Source of the DNA: Fumia sp045645505
GTDB lineage: Bacteria; Bacillota; Clostridia; Oscillospirales; Ruminococcaceae
Direction of reading: 5' to 3'
NCBI GenBank assembly: GCA_045645505.1
Contig: JAZRIW010000005.1
Coordinates: forward strand, 1 to 64,000
Length of the DNA stretch: 64,000 bases
Shown here: positions 34,021 through 42,697 of the stretch, piece by piece
Numbering within the stretch: position 1 is the stretch's first letter
Layout: every line of letters begins with the position of its first letter
Translations under genes and position numbers: made by a program
The notes under the pieces: generated by a model
What the model saw: the letters and a program-made list of their open reading frames with translations, nothing else
Told to the model about the DNA's origin: nothing
Databases searched by the model: none

Positions 34021-35365
34021 CACGATAAAGCTCCACATTACTGAACCTTGTATATTCACTCTGCCAACCAATAGTTACATCACCGGTTGAGCCATGACGA
34101 TTTTTTGCAACGCTGCAGACAGCGACATTTTTATTTTGCTCTTCTTCTTTTTTATCATAATAATCTTCTCTGAACAAAAACAAAACTATATCCGCATCCT
34201 GCTCGATTGATCCTGATTCTCTCAAATCAGACAGCATCGGACGATGTCCTTGACGTTGTTCAACTGCACGAGATAACTGAGACAAACAGATAACCGGAAC
34301 ATTAAGTTCCTTTGCCATAACCTTTAAACTTCTTGTTATTTGTGTAATTTCCTGCACACGATTTTCTGCACGCGAACCCGAAGATAAAAGCTGCAGATAA
34401 TCTATAATTACAAGTCCTAAATTCTTAAGTCTGCGAAGCTTTGCTTTCATCTGCGCAACTGTAATTCCCGCTGTATCATCAAGATAAATAGAAGTTTTAC
34501 TTAATTTTTGTGCGGAAACCGCAAGTCTTGACCATTCCTCTGTATCCAAATGTCCTGTGCGCAATTTATCGCTCGCTATCATAGCATCGGAACAAAGCAT
34601 ACGGGAAACGACCTGAGGATTTGACATTTCAAGAGAAAAAACTGCTACCTCTGTTTCTGTTTTTATTCCTGCGTTTGCCGCAATATTAAGCGCAAATGAA
34701 GTTTTACCCATACCGGGACGACCTGCTATCAATATAAGGTCAGACTTATTAAGCCCGGATATCATCGCATCAAGTCCTGTGAAACCTGTAGGAATACCCG
34801 TAAAACGCATATCATGTTTTGAATGCATCTGATAGATATCGTCATAAACTCCAATTATAACTTCACTTATCGGACGAAGCTCAGAAATCTGTCTTCCCTG
34901 TCTTATATCATATATCTTCTGTTCAGCTGAATCTATAAGCTGATTTGCATTTCCGTCATTTTCCCTTACCGAAGAAACAATATCGGTAGCCGCTGTAAGC
35001 AAATTTCTCAAATAATATTTTTCAACGACTATATCACAATAATGATTTAAGTTCGCAGTGGTAGGTACAAGCTCCATTAAATGCAAAAGATAAGCTTTAG
35101 CACTCTGGTCGCTGTCAAAAATATCTGTCCTTTTTACTTCATTCAAAAAAGTAATAAAATCAATGGGTTTAGATTCACTGAACATTTTGAGCATCAATGC
35201 AAAAATATCCTGATGCTGAGAAGTATAAAAAACCGTCGGAGATTTGATTTTATTCATAATCTCATTAAGCAACTCCGAGTCTATAAGTACACTCCCAAGA
35301 ACTGATTGCTCTGCCTCTAAATTATAAGGAAGGTTTTGAACATATTCGTTAAAATTAGCTTCCAT
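34010..35365 (-). CDS. dnaB: Replicative DNA helicase (DnaB/DnaC)
   Basis: A hexameric helicase at the fork. The 451-residue protein has an N-terminal domain (PYNLEAEQSVLGSVLID), linker helix, and RecA-like core with Walker A AGRPGMGKTS, LVIIDYLQLL and the arginine-finger region. AAGGAG precedes ATG 35365. No intein or insertion is seen. Downstream of rplI, the usual gdpP-rplI-dnaB order. Confidence 0.96.
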   Translation of the reverse strand: MEANFNEYVQNLPYNLEAEQSVLGSVLIDSELLNEIMNKIKSPTVFYTSQHQDIFALMLKMFSESKPIDFITFLNEVKRTDIFDSDQSAKAYLLHLMELVPTTANLNHYCDIVVEKYYLRNLLTAATDIVSSVRENDGNANQLIDSAEQKIYDIRQGRQISELRPISEVIIGVYDDIYQMHSKHDMRFTGIPTGFTGLDAMISGLNKSDLILIAGRPGMGKTSFALNIAANAGIKTETEVAVFSLEMSNPQVVSRMLCSDAMIASDKLRTGHLDTEEWSRLAVSAQKLSKTSIYLDDTAGITVAQMKAKLRRLKNLGLVIIDYLQLLSSGSRAENRVQEITQITRSLKVMAKELNVPVICLSQLSRAVEQRQGHRPMLSDLRESGSIEQDADIVLFLFREDYYDKKEEEQNKNVAVCSVAKNRHGSTGDVTIGWQSEYTRFSNVELYRDEQ

Positions 35366-35380
35366 TTAAAAAACTCCTTT

Positions 35381-35827
35381 TTATTGTTCTGAAACCTGAA
35401 CTTTCATAGAAGCTACTACTCCATTATGTAACTTCACGGTAAAATCAAAAGTGCCAAATGCTTTTATTTCACTTGATAAAGAAACCTTTTTCTTATCTAT
35501 ATCAAGAGCGTATTCCTGTTTTAAAGCAATAGCAACTTCTTTTGCTGTAACTGCGCCAAAAAGTCTTCCCCCATTTCCTGCCTTTGCAGTAACATGAACA
35601 GTTTTGCCTTCCAACTTTTCTTTTTCATTTTTTGCATTATCCAGTTCAACTTTAGCGTGATGTGCTTTTGCAGCATCCTGTATATTTTTATTGTTTATAG
35701 CAGTTACGGTTGCTTCCATTGCCAAACCCTTTGCAAGTAAAAAATTTCTTGCATATCCGTCAGCAACATTTACAAGATCACCTTTTTTTCCGCTTCCTTT
35801 AACATCTTCCAACAAAATCACTTTCAT
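35381..35827 (-). CDS. rplI: 50S ribosomal protein L9
   Basis: 148 residues with the N-terminal signature VKGSGKKGDLVNVADGYARN, the long connecting helix (about 40-75) and the C-terminal rRNA-binding domain (GRLFGAVTAKEVA). It lies between gdpP and dnaB, as in other Bacillota. Confidence 0.97.
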   Translation of the reverse strand: MKVILLEDVKGSGKKGDLVNVADGYARNFLLAKGLAMEATVTAINNKNIQDAAKAHHAKVELDNAKNEKEKLEGKTVHVTAKAGNGGRLFGAVTAKEVAIALKQEYALDIDKKKVSLSSEIKAFGTFDFTVKLHNGVVASMKVQVSEQ

Positions 35828-35842
35828 TTTTCATTTCCCCTT

Positions 35843-37807
35843 TTATTTATCTTCAAAATAATGGTCAATACTTTCTAAAAGCATCTGCCTTGCTTTTTCG
35901 GTTTCAACGCCCTTAATCTGAGCTCCTGCCATGGTATGATGGCCACCGCCGCCCAGTCTTTCCATTATCACCTGAACATTTATAGCTCCCATAGAACGTG
36001 CGGAAACATTGATTACTCCGTCAATTTCATAAAGAACAAAAGAAGCATCAACGTTATCAATACCTAAAAGCTCGTCTGCCGCCTGAGGTGCAACAATTCT
36101 CATATCCTCTGAAGAATACTCACTTTCAGCAACTGCACAGCCTTTATATATCTGTGCTGCTGCAACGATACGCGTTTTTCTTTGATAAGAATCCATCGTA
36201 CTTGCAAAAAGCTTTCTTACAATAACGGTATCTGCACCTATTCGTTTAAGATACGCCGCCGCTTCAAAAGTTCTGACTCCCGTTTTCAAAACGAAATTAC
36301 GGGTATCGAGCATAATTCCCGATAAAAGTGCTTGCGCCACCACAGAACTGATGCGACAATTATCTCCCATATACTGCACAAGTTCTGCCACCATCTCAGA
36401 AGCAGATGACGCATACGGCTCATGATAGAAAATAACTGCATTTTCTATATGGTTAACCATCTTTCTATGATGATCAATCACAACTACAGTTTTACATCTT
36501 CGATACACTTCACTTGATTCTAAAAGATTTTCAGTATGCGTATCACAAATAATAAGCATTGTATTAGGTGTAATTCTGAAAAGTGCCTCTTCGGGATCGA
36601 TAAAAAGATCATCACAATCCTGCTGTACCAACATATCAATTAAAATATTAGCAAGATTTTTATTTCTGTCGATAACCACATCGGCTTCTTTTCCAATACT
36701 TCTTATGGCATATGCCATACCGACTGCCGCACCTACACAATCGAGATCACCGAATTTATGCCCCATAACAAGCACTCTGTCTGCAGTAGCGATAAGTTCA
36801 GACAAAGCATTTGCTACCATTCTGGTTTTTACCTTGGTGCGTTTTTCAACGCCCTTTGAAACTCCTCCATAAAACTCATACAGAGCTTTATTTTTAATAA
36901 CTGCCTGGTCACCGCCTCTACCTAAAGCCATATCTAATGCCTGCTTTGCGGAAGCGCCACTTTGCGCCAGAGTTTTTTCTCCTCTTCCTATTCCGATTGA
37001 AAGCGTAACAGAAAGATTCCCTGCTGTCTGTATTTTACGAATTTTATCAAGAATATCAAATTTTTTCTCTATTATCTTTTCAAGATGCTGTTCTTCAATA
37101 ACTACCAGGAATTTATCGCCGTCATAACGCTCAATAAAACTACTTGTGCTTTTGCCGATAAATTCTTCTAAATTGGCGTCAATTTCTCCTAAAATTCTCG
37201 ATTTTTCACTTTCTTTGGCCTGTTGCATAATTTCTACGTAATTATCGAGCATTATAAGCATAACAGACGGTCTTGTAAGATGATAATTTATCGAGTCATT
37301 CTTTATAGCCGTCACATCTGAAAAATAAAGAATATAAAGCTTTATATCATTTTCTTCCTTTTCAACCCCAACTACTTTGTACCAACAATTATTAAAACTT
37401 ACAATTTTATTTTCACCCGTACAAAAAGAAGAAAGCTCTTCGTTTGTAATTATATCAACTTTTTCACCATAAAGCTCATCTTTTAAAAGAATTTTTTCAT
37501 TGAAAGAAGGGCTATACCATAAAATTTCTCTTGTTTCGGAGACAATTATTGCAGGTATCGGAAATTTATGAAAATTTCCTTTTTGATTTGTATCCATCTC
37601 CTCTACTGCGCCGGCCATCATTTTATATATTTTTTTATATATTACATGAAAACGCGCCAAGATAGTCACATCCGCAATTAAAACCAAAAAAAGCGAAATG
37701 AAAAACAATATAGAATTAATCGTCCAGATCGGAATTGTCAAAATAATTGGTGCTATCATCAAAAATATCAGACAGCTTTTTATTCCCCATCCTTTTTTGC
37801 TTTTCAT
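35843..37807 (-). CDS. gdpP: Cyclic-di-AMP phosphodiesterase GdpP
   Basis: A membrane-bound DHH/DHHA1 phosphodiesterase that lowers c-di-AMP. Two transmembrane helices (about 10-50) are followed by a PAS-like domain (about 70-150), a degenerate GGDEF domain (about 170-305; GDKFLVVIEE where an active cyclase would have GGDEF), then DHH (GHKFGDLDCVGAAVGM, VVIDHHRK) and DHHA1 (GGGGHHTMAGAQ). The 654 residues match B. subtilis GdpP (659). c-di-AMP controls potassium and osmolyte transport. Confidence 0.95.
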   Translation of the reverse strand: MKSKKGWGIKSCLIFLMIAPIILTIPIWTINSILFFISLFLVLIADVTILARFHVIYKKIYKMMAGAVEEMDTNQKGNFHKFPIPAIIVSETREILWYSPSFNEKILLKDELYGEKVDIITNEELSSFCTGENKIVSFNNCWYKVVGVEKEENDIKLYILYFSDVTAIKNDSINYHLTRPSVMLIMLDNYVEIMQQAKESEKSRILGEIDANLEEFIGKSTSSFIERYDGDKFLVVIEEQHLEKIIEKKFDILDKIRKIQTAGNLSVTLSIGIGRGEKTLAQSGASAKQALDMALGRGGDQAVIKNKALYEFYGGVSKGVEKRTKVKTRMVANALSELIATADRVLVMGHKFGDLDCVGAAVGMAYAIRSIGKEADVVIDRNKNLANILIDMLVQQDCDDLFIDPEEALFRITPNTMLIICDTHTENLLESSEVYRRCKTVVVIDHHRKMVNHIENAVIFYHEPYASSASEMVAELVQYMGDNCRISSVVAQALLSGIMLDTRNFVLKTGVRTFEAAAYLKRIGADTVIVRKLFASTMDSYQRKTRIVAAAQIYKGCAVAESEYSSEDMRIVAPQAADELLGIDNVDASFVLYEIDGVINVSARSMGAINVQVIMERLGGGGHHTMAGAQIKGVETEKARQMLLESIDHYFEDK

Positions 37808-37826
37808 ATTAAGCCCTTTCCTTTCT

Positions 37827-39668
37827 TTAAATTTCCATTATAATAGGTAAGATCATTGGATTTCTCTTGGTCTTTTTATAAATAAACGAAGAAAGTTGTT
37901 CTTTTACAATTATTTTAAGTGCATTCCACTCACTTATATTGCGCTGATAACAACTATCCAACGCCTTGCTTATAAGCTGTCTTGCTTCGTCCATAAGTTC
38001 TTCAGATTCACGGACATATACAAATCCTCTTGAAACTATATCAGGTCCTGCAACTGCTGCACCTGATTCTCCGTCAATGGTAACAACTACAACTATAAGT
38101 CCGTCTTCTGCAAGATGCTTTCTGTCGCGAAGCACAATGGAGCCTACATCTCCTACCCCATATCCATCGACAAAAATATGACCCGCCTCAACCGAACCAT
38201 TTACCTTAATGCCGTCATCGCTTACTTCAATAACCTGACCTAAATCGCCTATGATCATATGATCAGGGGCAATTCCTATTTCCGCAGCTATTTCCAGATG
38301 TTGTTTTAACTGCTTATACTCACCATGTACCGGCATAAAAAATTTAGGCTTAACTAAAGAAAGCATCATTTTAAGTTCTGCCTGACACGCATGTCCGGAT
38401 ACATGAACATCATACATAGATTTATAAATCACCTCAGCACCTAAACGCATAAGGTCATTGATAACTCTGTTTACATGCTTTTCATTACCCGGGATAGGAT
38501 TAGCAGAAATTATAATAAAATCTTCTGCCGAGACATTCACCTTTTTATGTTCTCCCAAAGCCATTCTCGAAAGAGCCGCCATAGGTTCTCCCTGACTTCC
38601 CGTAGTAATCAAAACTAATTTATTGGCAGGAAATTGACTCATACTGTCAACATCAATAAGGATATCCTTAGGAACGTTGAGATAGCCGAGTTCAATAGCT
38701 TTTGACACAGCATTTTCCATACTTCTTCCAAAAATTGCAACTTTTCTTTTGGTCTTATTTGCATTATCTATAATCTGTTGAATTCTGTGAATATTTGAAG
38801 CAAAAGTAGCAATAATTATTCTCTTATTGGAAGCTTTTTTAAATAAATTTTCAAATGCGTGTCCTACACTGCGTTCACTTTCAGTAAAACCCGGACGCTC
38901 AGCATTAGTCGAATCAGAAAGTAAACAAAGCACACCTTTTTTTCCAAGCTCAGCAAAACGCGCAAGGTCTATAACATCGCCTTCAATAGGAGTGTAATCC
39001 ACTTTAAAATCGCCTGTCTGCACAACAATACCTGCCGGAGTAAAAACAGCAACCGCCATAGCATCAGGGATAGAATGATTTACATTGATAAACTCAACTG
39101 CCATACAACCCATTTTAACAACCGTTCCCGGTTTGACCGGGTTTAAAATTGCCTGATTTAAAATTCCATGCTCTTTCAATTTACCTTCAATTAATCCCAA
39201 GGCTAAACTTCCGCCATAAATCGGAACATTGATCTTTTTAAGAAAATAAGGAATAGAGCCTATATGATCCTCGTGACCGTGAGTAATCACAACGCCTCTG
39301 ATTTTTTCAGCATTTTTTTCAAGGTATGTGTAATCAGGAATGACACTATCTACCCCAAGCATATCCGCATCCGGAAAAGCCATACCGCAATCAACGATAA
39401 TTATATCGTTCCCATATTCATATGCGGTCATATTCTTTCCAATTTCATGAAGTCCGCCGAGTGGGATAATCTTCAAAGGATTTTTCTTTGGCTTTGCCTT
39501 TTTACTTGGTGATTTCTTTTTTGTAACGTTTTCAGATTTTGTCTTTACATTAGAAGTTTTACTAGATTTATTATACTTGTAATTTCCAGAAGGATGTGAC
39601 TTTTTACTGTTTTTCTTTTCTGGATTGGTAAGTCTTTTTTCATCATTACCTTTTTGATTATTATTCAA
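37827..39668 (-). CDS. rnj: Ribonuclease J with basic N-terminal extension
   Basis: A metallo-beta-lactamase/beta-CASP RNase with 5'-exonuclease and endonuclease activity. Catalytic HGHEDHIGS, DSTNAERPGFT and the beta-CASP SGHACQAEL are present; the HGEYKQL motif is in place. TTG 39668 lies seven bases after AAGGAAGG and gives 613 residues, about 60 more than Bacillus RNase J1. The surplus is an N-terminal Lys/Ser/Asn-rich low-complexity segment (residues 1-65) ahead of the conserved PLGGLHEIGKN, probably a disordered RNA- or partner-binding tail. First gene of the long rnj-gdpP-rplI-dnaB-tilS-hpt-ftsH run. Confidence 0.94.
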   Translation of the reverse strand: MNNNQKGNDEKRLTNPEKKNSKKSHPSGNYKYNKSSKTSNVKTKSENVTKKKSPSKKAKPKKNPLKIIPLGGLHEIGKNMTAYEYGNDIIIVDCGMAFPDADMLGVDSVIPDYTYLEKNAEKIRGVVITHGHEDHIGSIPYFLKKINVPIYGGSLALGLIEGKLKEHGILNQAILNPVKPGTVVKMGCMAVEFINVNHSIPDAMAVAVFTPAGIVVQTGDFKVDYTPIEGDVIDLARFAELGKKGVLCLLSDSTNAERPGFTESERSVGHAFENLFKKASNKRIIIATFASNIHRIQQIIDNANKTKRKVAIFGRSMENAVSKAIELGYLNVPKDILIDVDSMSQFPANKLVLITTGSQGEPMAALSRMALGEHKKVNVSAEDFIIISANPIPGNEKHVNRVINDLMRLGAEVIYKSMYDVHVSGHACQAELKMMLSLVKPKFFMPVHGEYKQLKQHLEIAAEIGIAPDHMIIGDLGQVIEVSDDGIKVNGSVEAGHIFVDGYGVGDVGSIVLRDRKHLAEDGLIVVVVTIDGESGAAVAGPDIVSRGFVYVRESEELMDEARQLISKALDSCYQRNISEWNALKIIVKEQLSSFIYKKTKRNPMILPIIMEI

Positions 39669-39770
39669 TATTCTACCTTCCTTTACTTAATTTGTAAAGT
39701 TCAAAAGGGATACAGATACCAAAATAAGAGGAGCACTTATAATACCCCTTTCTGAGACTTTACTATGTAT

Positions 39771-39818
39771 TTACGAAAAATAAAATAAAGCAACAAAGCC
39801 CATATATATGCCGTCCAT
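39771..39818 (-). CDS. Possible leader peptide upstream of rnj (15 aa)
   Basis: ATG 39818 lies behind AAGGAG with a five-base gap, inside the mRNA leader of rnj. The encoded MDGIYMGFVALFYFS is hydrophobic. It is supported only by the ribosome-binding site and position, so it may be a regulatory uORF or chance. Confidence 0.35.
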   Translation of the reverse strand: MDGIYMGFVALFYFS

Positions 39819-39876
39819 ACAAGCTCCTTAAAAATGCCTTACTTACTTTTCAAAAGCCGAACAAATAAGTCCTTTA

Positions 39877-39905
39877 ATTATACAGTTTTTTTGCGCTTTT
39901 GTCAA
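39877..39905 (-). promoter_or_regulatory. Consensus SigA promoter of the rnj operon
   Basis: TTGACA (39905-39900), 17 bp, TATAAT (39882-39877): both boxes perfect. Confidence 0.95.
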
Positions 39906-39966
39906 ATCGGTATCTTTACAGGATAAGTATTGTAAAAATCTCTTTTTATATTCAAATAAAATATAT

Positions 39967-39999
39967 AAAAAGGCTGTAGTAATTTTCTACAGCCTTTTT
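39967..39999 (-). terminator. Terminator of the murD operon
   Basis: AAAAAGGCTGTAG pairs with CTACAGCCTTTTT (13 bp, 7-nt loop), directly after the murD stop. Confidence 0.94.
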
Positions 40000-40000
40000 A

Positions 40001-41314
40001 TTAATCCTCTTTTACATATTTTACAAAATACTCTCCACGCTCTTCAAAATCCCTGAAAAATCCATAGCTCGCAGCAGCAGGAGAAAGCAAACATATCTTA
40101 CCTTTTCCGGTAACCTTTTTAGCTACCTTTACTGCCTCTTTTAAATTTTCTACTGTTATAATTTTTTTATCCTTAACTTTACTTAAAAGCTTTTCCAGTC
40201 TTTTAGAAGTATCCGGCATCAAAACTATATTTTCAACCGTTGAAGTTAAAAGAAACTCTGCAAGCGGATTATAATCAACACCCCTGTCCATTCCTCCTAA
40301 AAGCAATGTTCCGACAGACGGCAGACTCTTTAATGCCTCAATAGTAGTTTGTGCGATGGTTGAAATTGAATCATCATAAAAAGTTATTCCGTTATAGGTA
40401 CCAATATTCTGGAGCCTGTGTGGCAACGGTTCATAAGTTTTAATAAATTTTATAAACTCATCAGTAGTAACTCCATATTGGCTGCAAACCACAAAAGCAA
40501 CTGCAATATTATATAAATTATGTCTTCCGGCAAGTTTTATATCTTCTATCGGTATATCAAATTTTTCATCGCCATAAACTACAGTTTTTCCATTCACAAA
40601 CACATCGGCATCAGCATCATCAAGTGATGCTTTTATTATTTTGGCATCAGTTTTCGTCTGATTTAAAATATTGCAGACAAAAACATCTCCATCTTTTTGA
40701 TATTTACAAATATTTTTCTTAGCCAGAATATAGTTTTCATAACTGCCGTAATGATCAAGATGCTCCTCAAAAAGATTTAAAAGCACCGAAATATGTGGTG
40801 ATACATTGATATATTCAAGCTGATGGCAGGAAAGTTCATACACTATCAAGGTGTCTTCCCCGATTTTTTCAACCAGATCAAATGCAGGAATACCGATATT
40901 CCCCATTAAAAGGCAATCAGGATGAACACTTTTTAAAATATGATAGATAAGTGTAGTGGTGGTACTTTTCCCTTTTGTGCCGGTTATTCCTATCACTTTA
41001 TCTCTGAAAGCATTCATAAAAAGTTCTGTCTGCGAGGTAACTTTTTTTAAAATCTCGGAACTTTTATCTTCTAAAACTATTCCCGGGCTTTTTATAATCA
41101 TATCATAATCTTTTAAAGTTTTCTGATAGTCTTCCCCTGATATTACCGCTACATGTTCAAGAGCTTTTTCATCAATATCTCTTTTGTCTGCTATAGTAAG
41201 AAATAATGACGGAAACTCTTTTCTGATAAAACGATAAGTCGCCATACCCTCTCTACCAAATCCGAGTATTAAAATTTTCTTATCTTTTAATTTATCATAA
41301 ATTTTTTTAAGCAT
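40001..41314 (-). CDS. murD: UDP-N-acetylmuramoyl-L-alanine:glutamate ligase, probably the L-Glu-using MurD2 type
   Basis: A Mur ligase of 437 residues adding the second stem-peptide residue in peptidoglycan synthesis. It has an N-terminal UDP-binding Rossmann domain (GFGREGMATYRF), ATP motif GITGTKGKSTTTTL (about 108-121), central domain and C-terminal domain (LLGGMDRGVDYNPLAEFL). Standard MurD uses D-Glu. This gene lies 13 bases downstream of murL, whose product epimerises the terminal L-Glu of UDP-MurNAc-L-Ala-L-Glu; in Xanthomonas the ligase next to murL (MurD2) adds L-Glu. I therefore infer L-Glu specificity from context. The sequence alone does not prove it. Confidence 0.85.
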   Translation of the reverse strand: MLKKIYDKLKDKKILILGFGREGMATYRFIRKEFPSLFLTIADKRDIDEKALEHVAVISGEDYQKTLKDYDMIIKSPGIVLEDKSSEILKKVTSQTELFMNAFRDKVIGITGTKGKSTTTTLIYHILKSVHPDCLLMGNIGIPAFDLVEKIGEDTLIVYELSCHQLEYINVSPHISVLLNLFEEHLDHYGSYENYILAKKNICKYQKDGDVFVCNILNQTKTDAKIIKASLDDADADVFVNGKTVVYGDEKFDIPIEDIKLAGRHNLYNIAVAFVVCSQYGVTTDEFIKFIKTYEPLPHRLQNIGTYNGITFYDDSISTIAQTTIEALKSLPSVGTLLLGGMDRGVDYNPLAEFLLTSTVENIVLMPDTSKRLEKLLSKVKDKKIITVENLKEAVKVAKKVTGKGKICLLSPAAASYGFFRDFEERGEYFVKYVKED

Positions 41315-41327
41315 TTTTTCTCTCCTG

Positions 41328-42671
41328 TTAAAGGCTTTCTTTTAGTAATTTTTCAAAATCTAAAGGAAGTAAATTTTCCGTATTATAATAACTGTCATAA
41401 GGGTTTTCACGATCTTTATAAAAATCATAAAGCTTTGTTTCTTTATAAACTTTTAAAAGAAGCGGAAGTTTATCTTCATTTTTCTTTACAGCAAGACACA
41501 AAGCAAAATTTATTTCCTCCCTGCTTCCGACACATTCGAAAGGTTTTTCGTCCTTAAGACCTATAAGCTGTTTTAAAATCGGTATCATTGACTCATTTTC
41601 AAAAAGATTTTTATCAAAAATTTTCTCAATTTCAAAAAGAGATAAAAACGGTGAAAGAATTATAGCTACAAAAAGACATTTTGAGCAATCTGCACACCAT
41701 ATATCCTTTTTACTGCCGACATTACAGCTTCTGAAAACAGAATGATATTTTAAATGTTTTGAAAAACATTTTGCAATCTGAAACTCACTTAAAGGTCTTA
41801 AAAGGCTGAAATAATATACTCCGCTTTTTATATATTCTTTTTCGTAATCATTAAAGTCTTTTTCAAACTGAAAACTTTTTGAATACTGATGATTTACGTC
41901 GGTACCTGAAACAGTACTTTCATTAGCGCTTGATTCATTGGATAAAACCACATATTTTTGTCCGTTTAAATAAGCTGTAAGCACCGCAGAAAAAGCGACC
42001 AATGCAGAAAAAGGTGTATGTCCGTTTAAAAATCCCTGTTTATTAAGTTCTAACATATTCTTATCTAAAGTTCTGTATGCTGAAAAAACATCTTTTTCTT
42101 CATATCCTGCAGTTTTTGCAGTATTTATTGTTGCTCCTCGCGGATTTATTATATAACAGCGGTTGTTTTCTTTGTCCGATTTTAAAATTTCAAGAGAAAC
42201 AATAGAGTCTTTTCCTCCACCTATCGGTATAAGTGAACCTTTTAATTTTCTCTGAGATTCTTCTGAGGAAAAATTTTCTCCCGAAGAATTAATCTTCATA
42301 AAAGAATTTATATCGGTTTCAATTTCATTTCTGTAAAAAAATTCAGAAAGTCCGTTAAAATATTGTTTTTTCCACCAATCTGCCTGAAAATCATCTATTT
42401 GTCCACATTTTATTGTTACAAAGGGTGAACATGTTATCTTCCAATAGCTTACAAGTTCAACCATCCCTATGGAAAATAAAAGCTTTTTAACTATCTGCTC
42501 GTCTTTTTCTATTCCTTCGGGATTCGGGAAAATCCATTCAGGGCAAAATTCAGAAAGCCCCTCAATCTCAAAATGATATTTTACCTTTATTTTCTTATCT
42601 TCATTTATTGCAAAGAAACCATGATAAATAAAATTCGGATACTTTTCTCTTAACATCTCAAATTTTGTCAT
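41328..42671 (-). CDS. murL: UDP-N-acetyl-alpha-D-muramoyl-L-alanyl-L-glutamate epimerase
   Basis: The product of about 447 residues resembles MurL, which with ATP and Mg2+ converts the terminal L-Glu of UDP-MurNAc-L-Ala-L-Glu to D-Glu, replacing glutamate racemase. A PP-loop-like motif PIGGGKDSIVSLE lies near residue 150, followed by LSNESSANESTV and a cysteine cluster (FRSCNVGSKKDIWCADCSKC, near residue 320) that may bind metal. Three starts are in tandem (TTG-ATG-ATG); ATG 42671 is eight bases after GGAGG. The adjacent murD supports the assignment. Confidence 0.8.
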   Translation of the reverse strand: MTKFEMLREKYPNFIYHGFFAINEDKKIKVKYHFEIEGLSEFCPEWIFPNPEGIEKDEQIVKKLLFSIGMVELVSYWKITCSPFVTIKCGQIDDFQADWWKKQYFNGLSEFFYRNEIETDINSFMKINSSGENFSSEESQRKLKGSLIPIGGGKDSIVSLEILKSDKENNRCYIINPRGATINTAKTAGYEEKDVFSAYRTLDKNMLELNKQGFLNGHTPFSALVAFSAVLTAYLNGQKYVVLSNESSANESTVSGTDVNHQYSKSFQFEKDFNDYEKEYIKSGVYYFSLLRPLSEFQIAKCFSKHLKYHSVFRSCNVGSKKDIWCADCSKCLFVAIILSPFLSLFEIEKIFDKNLFENESMIPILKQLIGLKDEKPFECVGSREEINFALCLAVKKNEDKLPLLLKVYKETKLYDFYKDRENPYDSYYNTENLLPLDFEKLLKESL

Positions 42672-42697
42672 CATCAATTCCTCCAGTTTTTTAAATT

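Larger units (their letters stand above)
39669..39966. other. Long rnj leader region with a short upstream reading frame
   Basis: From the promoter at 39905-39877 the leader of rnj runs about 200 nt to TTG 39668. It contains a 15-codon frame on the minus strand (39818-39771, MDGIYMGFVALFYFS) preceded by AAGGAG at five bases, and further down an AAAGGGG followed by a GTG frame of 11 codons (about 39740-39705). No other gene is seen. Confidence 0.5.
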
